Shown piece by piece: positions 1 through 5,329 of a DNA stretch of 6,045 nucleotides. Source of the stretch: an uncultured Pirellulaceae bacterium (GTDB lineage Bacteria > Planctomycetota > Planctomycetia > Pirellulales > Pirellulaceae); NCBI GenBank assembly GCA_934278005.1, contig CAKQWG010000180.1, positions 1 through 6,045 on the forward strand. Reading direction: 5' to 3'. A program made the position numbers and the translations under genes. A model generated the notes under the pieces. It was not told where the DNA came from. It was given only the letters and a program-made list of their open reading frames with translations, and searched no databases. Within the stretch, counting starts at the first letter, position 1; each line of letters begins with the position of its first letter.

Positions 1-1
1 A

Positions 2-18
2 CCGACGCGGAGCGTCGG
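2..18. repeat. Perfect short palindrome (7-bp stem, GGA loop) beyond the cca stop
   Basis: CCGACGC and GCGTCGG flank a three-base GGA, giving a seven-base-pair, very GC-rich stem. It lies 7 nt beyond the stop codon of the leftward nucleotidyltransferase gene, so in that transcript it would fold directly after the stop. The window ends before any U-tract could be seen, so a rho-independent terminator is possible but not shown. The same shape is typical of dispersed intergenic palindromes (REP-like elements), which is the main alternative. Confidence 0.5.
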
Positions 19-25
19 GCCACAC

Positions 26-1324
26 TCAGTCGGCCTGAGCGCGGAGCCACTGTAGGGCTGCGGATCGGTCCAGCAGCATGTGGTCCAGCTGTCGCTGGCG
101 AGCCTCGCAGAGCAGTTCGCGGAAACGTGGACCGGGCCGCAGCCCCAGCGCGATCAAATCGTGCCCCAATAAGAGCGGCGGCGGATCGAGCTGCGCGCGC
201 GGTAAAGACAACTTGTGGTGAAGCCAGGCTACCGTTTCACGCCATGCGGCCGCTTGGCTGGCAGCGTTCACCAGACTGCCCCGCGCTTCAAACAAACCCA
301 CGGCGCGATCGGCGTAGGTGGATACCAGCAGCGGCTGCACCTGCGACCAAGCTCTTGCCTGCGCATCGACCAAGCCGCGCTGGGCGGGGATAACAAAACG
401 CAAAACATCAACCACTTGATTGGACACCTTTAAGCGTCCCTTGAGCGACTCGAGTAGCCCGCTCAACCCGGTCTTGCTCTGCTCCGTGTCCAATTCAGAC
501 GCCTGCTCGGTCGCGATCCACAAAAGGCCGCATAAGCGATCGAGCCAGTCGGCGGACTGCCGCTGAGCCTCTAACAATTGACCAGCCAGCACACGCTGCT
601 CGGGCCAAACCGCGTTGAGCTCGGGCAAAATATGCTGCAATAGATTCAGCTGATACCACTCGTCGACCGCCCAGCCCGGCCGCGAGGATTGCAAAGTTTT
701 ACTGATCTCTGTCCAGATGCGTTCGCCGCTGACACAATTCACCTCGGCGGCGTGCCGCGCAATCGCCTGCCGCGTCGCCCGCTCGATGTCAAAGCCGAAG
801 CGAGCAGCGAAACGCACTGCGCGCAGCATCCGCAATTTGTCTTCGCCAATGCGATCATCGGCGCGGCCGATCGCCCGCAGACACCCGCGCTGAAGGTCAG
901 CCTGGCCGCCCACATAGTCGATGACGCTCTCAGCCAACGGATCGTAGAACATGCCATTGATCGTAAAATCGCGGCGCTGAGCGTCCTCCTGCGGCGTGCT
1001 GAATACGACTGCGTCCGGATGGCGTCCATCGCTGTAGGCCGCGTCGGTGCGAAACGTAGCCACTTCAACCTGCAGCGACTGGCGGCTGGGCTTGCCCAAC
1101 ACGATGACGACGCCAAAGGCAACTCCCACTGGCAACGTTCGGCGATAGCCAAACAGCTCGCGCACCTGATCCGGTGTAGCCGATGTAGCCACGTCATAAT
1201 CCAACGGCTCAATCCCCATCAACAAGTCGCGCACGCAACCTCCCGCCCACAGCGCGGTGTGACCTGCCGCTCGCAGTTGACGAACGATCTCCGTGGCAAA
1301 CTCTTTTTGAATGGTCGGACTCAC
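26..1324 (-). CDS. cca: Class II tRNA nucleotidyltransferase (CCA-adding enzyme family)
   Basis: This 432-residue cytoplasmic enzyme probably builds or repairs the 3' CCA end of tRNAs from CTP and ATP. The N-terminal half carries the class II signatures in order: GGCVRD at 28-33, the metal-binding DYD at 42-44 (Asp42 and Asp44), a flexible-loop segment with FRTDAAYSDGRHP at 91-103, RRDFTIN at 117-123, and the EDxxR base-selection motif inside EDKLRMLRAVRFAARFGF at 161-178. The helical C-terminal half, from about 190, is divergent, and no HD phosphohydrolase motif is visible. The flexible loop argues against a CC-only enzyme. Poly(A) polymerase I or an A-adding enzyme are the close relatives that cannot be fully excluded. 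Translation starts at GTG (1322-1324), with AGGAG 13 nt upstream. The gene follows the 1361-1945 gene by 36 nt on the same strand and is probably co-transcribed with it. Confidence 0.88.
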   Translation of the reverse strand: MSPTIQKEFATEIVRQLRAAGHTALWAGGCVRDLLMGIEPLDYDVATSATPDQVRELFGYRRTLPVGVAFGVVIVLGKPSRQSLQVEVATFRTDAAYSDGRHPDAVVFSTPQEDAQRRDFTINGMFYDPLAESVIDYVGGQADLQRGCLRAIGRADDRIGEDKLRMLRAVRFAARFGFDIERATRQAIARHAAEVNCVSGERIWTEISKTLQSSRPGWAVDEWYQLNLLQHILPELNAVWPEQRVLAGQLLEAQRQSADWLDRLCGLLWIATEQASELDTEQSKTGLSGLLESLKGRLKVSNQVVDVLRFVIPAQRGLVDAQARAWSQVQPLLVSTYADRAVGLFEARGSLVNAASQAAAWRETVAWLHHKLSLPRAQLDPPPLLLGHDLIALGLRPGPRFRELLCEARQRQLDHMLLDRSAALQWLRAQAD

Positions 1325-1337
1325 GGCGGCTGAAGTT

Positions 1338-1342
1338 CTCCT
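1338..1342 (-). promoter_or_regulatory. Ribosome binding site for the GTG start of cca
   Basis: Read leftward, this is AGGAG, 13 nt before the GTG at 1324. The spacing is longer than usual, but there is no better start codon nearer to it. The conserved GGCVRD motif lies only 28 codons in, so a much later start is unlikely. The site lies in the 36-nt gap after the upstream gene, so cca has its own initiation signal despite the close coupling. Confidence 0.5.
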
Positions 1343-1360
1343 GGAGAGTTTTAAGTAGTG

Positions 1361-1945
1361 TCAGTCAGCTGGGCTGGAAGCAATCCTCAAATCGGTTGCA
1401 ACCGCTTGAAGGTTCTGCTCAAAGTCGGGCAGCCAATCCTGGTCATCGACTGGGACCATTCCAACCCGCTCAGCGCGGCCGGAGCTGAGCGCAAAGGCTG
1501 CCTGCTCAAGGAACTGCTGACATGCCGCCAGCACGGCTTGCTGGTTCGCAGCGTCTAGATCTACGGGCTGCAGGCGGACCTGTCCACCCGGACTGGAGCG
1601 AACCAGCCGCTGGAGCCTTCCATCGTGCGCAGCGTAGCGCTGGCCCGCCGCAAACACACGCCGCAATCGATTAAGGCGATTAAACTGCAGCACCGGTTGC
1701 TCATCAAAGTAGATCGACCAGCGGTGGTCTGCACGCACGCCAACAAACAGCTCCCACGCGCGACGTGGCTGAAATGGTTCGAGCCACTCCCGTAGCAATC
1801 GCTCGCTAGAGGTAGCTGTTTTGCCCCGCGGCAGACGATTGTTAGCCATCCAGCTGTCTGCCAGTGGCACCCTATAGAGGCACCTGCGCGTGTACGCGGT
1901 CGCCTCGAGCAGGAGGTTCTCGCGAGGATGTTCGTGAATCGCCAT
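1361..1945 (-). CDS. Conserved-looking protein of unknown function upstream of cca
   Basis: I cannot assign a function to this 194-residue soluble protein. It has no signal peptide, no membrane segment, no metal-binding cysteine cluster and no nucleotide-binding loop. The N-terminus (HPRENLLLEATAYTRR, 6-21) looks like an amphipathic helix. The central part (about 64-115) has a patterned alternation suggesting beta strands: WELFVGVR, WSIYFDEQPVLQFN and LRRVFAAGQRYAAHDGRLQRL. The C-terminal third is helical and acidic. The patterned core and undisturbed frame argue for a real gene, and it resembles orphan proteins of planctomycetes (from memory, not a search). The ATG at 1943-1945 has no clear Shine-Dalgarno sequence and no alternative start lies just upstream. 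It ends 36 nt before cca, on the same strand, so a two-gene operon is likely. A link to tRNA or RNA metabolism is only a guess from position. Confidence 0.8.
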   Translation of the reverse strand: MAIHEHPRENLLLEATAYTRRCLYRVPLADSWMANNRLPRGKTATSSERLLREWLEPFQPRRAWELFVGVRADHRWSIYFDEQPVLQFNRLNRLRRVFAAGQRYAAHDGRLQRLVRSSPGGQVRLQPVDLDAANQQAVLAACQQFLEQAAFALSSGRAERVGMVPVDDQDWLPDFEQNLQAVATDLRIASSPAD

Positions 1946-2094
1946 GCTAGCAATATGCCGCTCGTGATGACTGGGTTTGATAAAATTTACTGAATACAGC
2001 GACTCTATCGGTCGATACTGACTTTGCGGGGTAACACGCCACGCGCTTCAAATCGCCTCCATGCGAGGCCCGCCACGATCAGAGGACAAGTATA
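1946..2094. promoter_or_regulatory. Divergent spacer with AT-rich patch and small dyad
   Basis: These 149 nt separate the start of the leftward 1361-1945 gene from the rightward cysteine-rich gene, so promoters for both should lie here. The clearest feature is an AT-rich patch at about 1976-1996 containing TTGATAAAATTTACTGAAT, unlike the GC-rich surroundings. It could supply a -10 element in either direction, but I see no convincing matching -35. A dyad, TATCG-GT-CGATA, sits at 2006-2017. AGAGGA at 2081-2086 is the ribosome binding site for the rightward gene, 8 nt before its ATG. Confidence 0.45.
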
Positions 2095-2769
2095 ATGCTA
2101 CGACAGCTTTCCGGGATGATGCTACTGGGGTTGCTAACAGTCGTGGGTGCGGGTTGCTGCTGCGTACAAGGCATGCCATCAAACGGCATGTACGGTTCCA
2201 GTTGTGACAGCGGATGCCCACCGGGACCGTTGATGGGGCTGGCCAGTTGCGGTAGCGGATGCGGAGAAGTATACGTTGATGAATGGATTAGCGAACCGCC
2301 TGTCGTGGACAATTGCGGTAGCACTTGCGGCGGATGCAGCAAGTGCCGTCAACCCGTTCGCAACGTGCTGCGACTACTGTTGGGACGCCCCTACATGAGC
2401 CAGTGTGACTCGGGCATGTGCAGCAGCCCTAGCGGTGGCTGCGGCTGCGATGGCCTGGGTGGTGAGAGCTTCATCAGCGACGGCTACGCGGCGGACGGCT
2501 TTCAACCGGGTGGCTACGCCGCGTCGAGTCCCAAAAAACCTTGCAACTGCGGAGGGTCGCACAGCGCCGCTGAGCACGGTTCGGACTGGTCGACGCAGGG
2601 GCAAGTCTACGACCAGAGTTACGTGCCGAGCACGCCACACGCGATGCCTCCGACCAACAACGCTCCGCAGCTGGCCCCTGAGATCACGCCTGCGCCTGAA
2701 CCCGAGCCTAGCGTGGCTCCGAGTTCGGCCACGCGTCGACTCAATCCAGCCGCAGCCCGTCGCCGCTAA
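2095..2769 (+). CDS. Cysteine-rich exported protein, possible lipoprotein, function unknown
   Basis: The 224-residue product starts with a signal peptide: Arg3, then a hydrophobic stretch at 8-19 (MMLLGLLTVVGA) leading to Gly-Cys-Cys-Cys (20-23). Cys21 could be lipidated, but the lipobox is atypical (Gly at -3), so a lipoprotein is only possible. The mature part has 17 cysteines in all, many as CxxxC or CxxC units: C37/C41, C52/C56, C74/C78, C81/C84, C150/C152. A conserved-looking core GCGEVYVDEWISEPP lies at 55-69. After a short basic-hydrophobic segment (85-99) come Gly/Tyr-rich repeats (GYAADGFQPGGYAAS, 130-144), then a Pro-rich tail and a basic end. It should lie outside the cytoplasmic membrane, where the cysteines may form disulfides or bind metal; no enzyme motif is visible. 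The ATG is supported by AGAGGA 8 nt upstream. I recall similar planctomycete proteins but cannot name a function. Confidence 0.85.
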   Translation: MLRQLSGMMLLGLLTVVGAGCCCVQGMPSNGMYGSSCDSGCPPGPLMGLASCGSGCGEVYVDEWISEPPVVDNCGSTCGGCSKCRQPVRNVLRLLLGRPYMSQCDSGMCSSPSGGCGCDGLGGESFISDGYAADGFQPGGYAASSPKKPCNCGGSHSAAEHGSDWSTQGQVYDQSYVPSTPHAMPPTNNAPQLAPEITPAPEPEPSVAPSSATRRLNPAAARRR

Positions 2770-2800
2770 GTTTTTGCCAAACCTGCGACCACTGTTGCAG

Positions 2801-3403
2801 TTAGATAGATTCGATGTGCAAACTGCGGCGACGACGCTCTTCGCGCCGCACATCATCGATCAAGCTGGCTATTTCAGGTACGCGATCAATGCCTTGGATC
2901 ACCAATTCCGGATGGCTCCGGTCGCTACTGTTGATAATGATGGTTCCCACCCCGAGCATGCGCTGTATCATTCCTTGGGTATAGCTCACGTCATCGATGT
3001 CGATCACTTCGATGCGGTTGCTACGACGGACGAATATCCCGTCTTGATGCACAAAACGCTGAGTGGTCAATTCGTAATGCACGCCCCAGCGGCGGCTGAG
3101 GTACAGGCCGATGACCAAGCACCAACCTAACAAGAGAATTGCCCCAGTGATCGTTAGCGCGTTGGGTTGCTGTCGTCCGTAGATCAGCACCAGGGCTAGG
3201 GCCACTACGGTGATTACGCCCGCTACAATCCAGGTCCCGTACATGGCTTTGGACGAGTAACCTCCCTGCCACAAACTGCGTTCGGCGGGCAGGCTGCGAT
3301 CGGCGGCCATCTTTTCTGCAGAGGCAGCCTGGAAGCGGTCGCGAGCTGGCGATGCGGAACCACTTTGTGGAAGTTCCGAATCTGGAGGAAATGAGCTAGA
3401 CAT
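2801..3403 (-). CDS. Two-pass membrane protein with bacterial PH domain (YdbS-like)
   Basis: This 200-residue protein has three parts. Residues 1-45 are polar, Ser/Pro/Ala-rich and probably disordered, ending in LWQGGYSSKAM (44-54). Two hydrophobic helices follow at about 57-75 and 83-103, then RRWG. The C-terminal part (about 108-185) matches the bacterial PH-like fold of the YdbS/YdbT type: YELTTQRFVHQDGIFVRR (110-127), then IEVIDIDDVSYTQGMIQRMLG and VGTIIINSS. It ends with a strongly basic tail (RREERRRR, 186-193). The fold points to a membrane-anchored binding or scaffold role with the PH domain in the cytoplasm; ligand and partners are unknown. The ATG at 3401-3403 has AGGAA 9 nt upstream. 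The gene stands alone, convergent with the cysteine-rich gene (31 nt apart) and divergent from nrdR. Confidence 0.9.
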   Translation of the reverse strand: MSSSFPPDSELPQSGSASPARDRFQAASAEKMAADRSLPAERSLWQGGYSSKAMYGTWIVAGVITVVALALVLIYGRQQPNALTITGAILLLGWCLVIGLYLSRRWGVHYELTTQRFVHQDGIFVRRSNRIEVIDIDDVSYTQGMIQRMLGVGTIIINSSDRSHPELVIQGIDRVPEIASLIDDVRREERRRRSLHIESI

Positions 3404-3655
3404 TTCAGGCGGTTCCTAAGGATGGGATGGCAGTGAGGTAGGTGAGCAGTGCGCGTGTGCCACGGCGACAAGCAGCCTACGCGAGCTCTACGCTGCAGCA
3501 ATTCTAAAACATTTTTCCGGTCGCTGACAGCTACAATAGTGCAAACCCTTCTCGAACTGGGCGGACTGGTAGAGTGTGCGATTGCCGGTTACGATGCGTG
3601 CTTCGGCCGATTACGTTCGCTGCTGGCACGCTCAGGCTGAACAAAGGAACCCTGT
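3404..3655. promoter_or_regulatory. 252-nt divergent spacer upstream of nrdR and the PH-domain gene
   Basis: This is the longest stretch without a credible gene. It should hold promoters for both neighbours. TACAAT at 3532-3537 is the best rightward -10 candidate, inside an AT-richer stretch (about 3500-3540), but the matching -35 position is poor. An imperfect 10-nt direct repeat, GCCGGTTACG (3584-3593) and GCCGATTACG (3606-3615), recurs 22 nt apart before nrdR. AAGGAA (3644-3649) is the nrdR ribosome binding site. I see no NrdR-box-like palindrome. Confidence 0.45.
3532..3537 (+). promoter_or_regulatory. Candidate -10 element for nrdR (TACAAT)
   Basis: TACAAT differs from TATAAT at one base and sits in GCTACAATAG, about 119 nt before the nrdR ATG. 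No good -35 hexamer lies 16-18 nt upstream; a T-run at 3512-3516 is slightly too close. If it is used, nrdR would have a leader of roughly 110 nt. Confidence 0.3.
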
Positions 3656-4132
3656 ATGTTTTGTCCTCATTGTAGCGCGGACAACGACCGAGTACTCGAT
3701 TCGCGGACTTGCGAGGACGGCCGCGCCATCCGTCGCCGGCGGTATTGCAATCAGTGCTGTCGTCGCTTCACCACGTACGAACGCGTCGAGCGATTTTCAT
3801 TGACAGTCGTCAAGAAAGACCTGGCTCGCGAACCGTTTTTACGAGAAAAAATCGAGCGTGGCGTGGAGCGCGCGTGCTGGAAGCGGCCCATCAGCAGCGA
3901 ACGCATCTTGGAGTTGGCTGCTAAAGTCGAAGCGGACATTCAGGCCGACTATGACAGCGAGATCCCCAGTTCGATCATCGGCCGCATTGTCATGCAGCAT
4001 CTGGCTTCGCTGGATCAGGTCGCTTATGTGCGCTTTGCAAGTGTCTATCGGGAATTCACCGATGTAGAGGATTTCGTAGCCGAGCTAGCACCGCTGAGAG
4101 TTCTGCCCGAAGGCCCGCTGCTGGACGGCTGA
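3656..4132 (+). CDS. nrdR: Transcriptional repressor NrdR
   Basis: This is the 158-residue zinc-ribbon/ATP-cone regulator that represses ribonucleotide reductase genes in response to bound ATP or dATP. The N-terminal zinc ribbon has its four ligands at Cys3, Cys6, Cys31 and Cys34 (CPHC and CNQC), with the signature VLDSRTCEDGRAIRRRRYC (13-31) and RRFTTYERVE (36-45) between and after them. The ATP-cone follows from about 46, opening with VVKKDLAREPF (51-61) and including ERACWKRPIS and the closing LDQVAYVRFASVYREF block. Length matches the family norm of about 150-160. Extra cysteines Cys19 and Cys35 flank the ribbon. The ATG is fixed by AAGGAA 6 nt upstream and by the zinc ligand at residue 3. 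No nrd reductase gene is in the window, so its targets lie elsewhere. It is transcribed alone and converges on the prenyl synthase gene. Confidence 0.98.
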   Translation: MFCPHCSADNDRVLDSRTCEDGRAIRRRRYCNQCCRRFTTYERVERFSLTVVKKDLAREPFLREKIERGVERACWKRPISSERILELAAKVEADIQADYDSEIPSSIIGRIVMQHLASLDQVAYVRFASVYREFTDVEDFVAELAPLRVLPEGPLLDG

Positions 4133-4135
4133 GTG

Positions 4136-4154
4136 GCCCGCTTCACAGCCGGGC
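4136..4154. terminator. Hairpin between convergent nrdR and prenyl synthase genes
   Basis: GCCCG (4136-4140) and CGGGC (4150-4154) form a five-base-pair GC stem with a nine-base loop in the 25-nt gap between the two convergent stop codons. It could end transcription from both sides, but there is no T-run on either strand, so intrinsic termination is unproven. The 9-mer CGCTTCACA occurs twice here, at 4139-4147 and 4154-4162, the second copy overlapping the end of the prenyl synthase gene. Confidence 0.35.
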
Positions 4155-4157
4155 GCT

Positions 4158-5231
4158 TCACATCTCGCGCTGCACGCTGTAATCGGCCAGAGCGCTCAAG
4201 CACTGCTTGGCAGCCGATGCGGGCAGCACGTCCAGCTGCGACCGAGCCCGGCGAGCGGCCCGACGCGCGGCCGCCAGCGTATATTGGGCCGCGTCGCTGC
4301 GATCGAGCGACCTGCGGACGGCCGCCAAGTCGTCGGGAGCTCCCGCGTCGAGCCGTGCGACCAGCCGCTGCCGCTCGGCTGAGGAGGCGGTCTCCAACAA
4401 CCGCAGCAGAGGCAAAGTCGGTTTAGCTTGGGCTAAATCGGTTCCCAACGTCTTGCCAACTCGTTCGGTTCCCCAGTAATCCAGCCAGTCGTCGTGGATT
4501 TGAAAAGCCAGTCCCAACTGGCCACCGAACCTTGCTAGAGCCTGGATCTGAATCCGATCGCCGCCCGCTCGCCAACAGCCCAACTGGCTGCTCACGCGGC
4601 ACAGGGCGCCGGTTTTTTGCAGCAGCAAACTTCGATACGTGCGGCGCGACATCGCCCAGCAGCCTGCCGAGGCCTGTTGCCGCAGTTCGCCAGTGCACAG
4701 CTGAGTGGCAGCCGCAGCAATCTGCCGCGCAGGCAGTGTGCTACGGCAGCGAGCCGCCAGGGCGTAGGCGCGAGTGAACAGCAGATCGCCTAAGAGCACC
4801 GCGGCCGAGTTGCCCGCCTGGCCCACGATCGTGGGCTGATGGCGTCGCTGCTCGGCACCATCCATCACGTCGTCGTGAACCAAACTCGCCGCATGTACCA
4901 ATTCAACAGCTGCGGCGATTGCAGCCAAGTCCCGCCGCTCTCGATGGCTGAGCTGTTGGCCGGCGACGGCCTGAGCCGTCATCAAGACCAGGGTTGGACG
5001 CAGGCGTTTGCCCCCCATGGCGGCCGCCGCACGACACAGTTGCTCCACTTCGCAATGTCGACTGGCCGTCGCATCTCTGAGCAACTTTTCAACCTGGGAC
5101 AACTCCTCACCGACGCACTGGCGGACCTGCCCGGCCAGCTCTTGAGCGACTGCGGAAGCTGCCGTCGGAGGACCGGCGGTCTCGGAATGCGATGGCCGCA
5201 CAGACAGGGAGGTTGGATTGGAATCGAGCAT
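4158..5231 (-). CDS. Trans-polyprenyl diphosphate synthase, probably long-chain
   Basis: This 357-residue all-helical prenyltransferase adds isopentenyl diphosphate units to an allylic diphosphate. It shows GGKRLRP (73-79), the first aspartate-rich motif HDDVMD (119-124) followed by Arg129-Arg130, a conserved Lys206-Thr207, the second aspartate-rich motif FQIHDDWLD (243-251), and the downstream GKTLGTDLAQAKPTLPLL block (259-276). The residues four and five positions before the first DDxxD are small (Ser116, Ala115), not aromatic. In this family that favours long products, such as the side chain of menaquinone, over farnesyl or geranylgeranyl diphosphate; chain length is inference. The usual Gly before the late Lys is Ala269. 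The first 25 residues or so are Ser/Pro/Ala-rich and outside the conserved fold. The ATG at 5229-5231 has only a weak ribosome binding site, so the start is less certain. It lies 98 nt after moaC on the same strand. Confidence 0.93.
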   Translation of the reverse strand: MLDSNPTSLSVRPSHSETAGPPTAASAVAQELAGQVRQCVGEELSQVEKLLRDATASRHCEVEQLCRAAAAMGGKRLRPTLVLMTAQAVAGQQLSHRERRDLAAIAAAVELVHAASLVHDDVMDGAEQRRHQPTIVGQAGNSAAVLLGDLLFTRAYALAARCRSTLPARQIAAAATQLCTGELRQQASAGCWAMSRRTYRSLLLQKTGALCRVSSQLGCWRAGGDRIQIQALARFGGQLGLAFQIHDDWLDYWGTERVGKTLGTDLAQAKPTLPLLRLLETASSAERQRLVARLDAGAPDDLAAVRRSLDRSDAAQYTLAAARRAARRARSQLDVLPASAAKQCLSALADYSVQREM

Positions 5232-5308
5232 CGAAAGCCTGAATTATGGGCTGGTGTCGTGGTGGATGTGCAGCAATGAGTAAGCGTTGGTGGTGAAGTA
5301 GGTGATCC

Positions 5309-5324
5309 GCTGCGGTACTGCAGC
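5309..5324. other. Small inverted repeat between moaC and the prenyl synthase gene
   Basis: GCTGC (5309-5313) and GCAGC (5320-5324) flank GGTACT, forming a five-base-pair stem just past the moaC stop codon. No U-tract follows in the leftward direction, so it is a poor terminator. It may weaken read-through into the prenyl synthase gene, stabilise the moaC mRNA end, or be chance. Confidence 0.25.
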
Positions 5325-5329
5325 GACGA

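Noticed and set aside
689..1333. Rightward 214-codon open frame opposite the cca gene
   Set aside because: It is antisense to the conserved catalytic half of the nucleotidyltransferase. The long frame is a by-product of its GC-rich codons, and the translation has no motif.
1336..1349. Small dyad TTCTCC/GGAGAG covering the cca ribosome binding site
   Set aside because: The two halves are separated by one base, so it cannot fold as an RNA hairpin that hides the site; only a three-base stem is possible.
1785..1825. GGTTCGAGCC stretch resembling a tRNA T-arm
   Set aside because: No acceptor, D-arm or anticodon arm can be fitted around it, and it lies inside the coding sequence of the 194-residue protein.
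2770..2800. ACTG-TTG-CAGT and a T-run in the convergent gap after the cysteine-rich gene
   Set aside because: The stem is only four base pairs and the T-run precedes it rather than following it in the rightward direction, so it is not a credible terminator.
2405..3130. Rightward 241-codon open frame bridging the cysteine-rich and PH-domain genes
   Set aside because: It overlaps two better-supported genes on opposite strands and its sequence is low-complexity Ala/Arg/Thr, as expected of an out-of-frame shadow.
3449..3640. Rightward 63-codon open frame with a GTG start and AGGTGAG before it, ending 15 nt before nrdR
   Set aside because: The residue pattern shows no recognisable family or fold, and the frame spans the best promoter candidate and the direct repeats upstream of nrdR. 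Chance frames of this length are common in this base composition.
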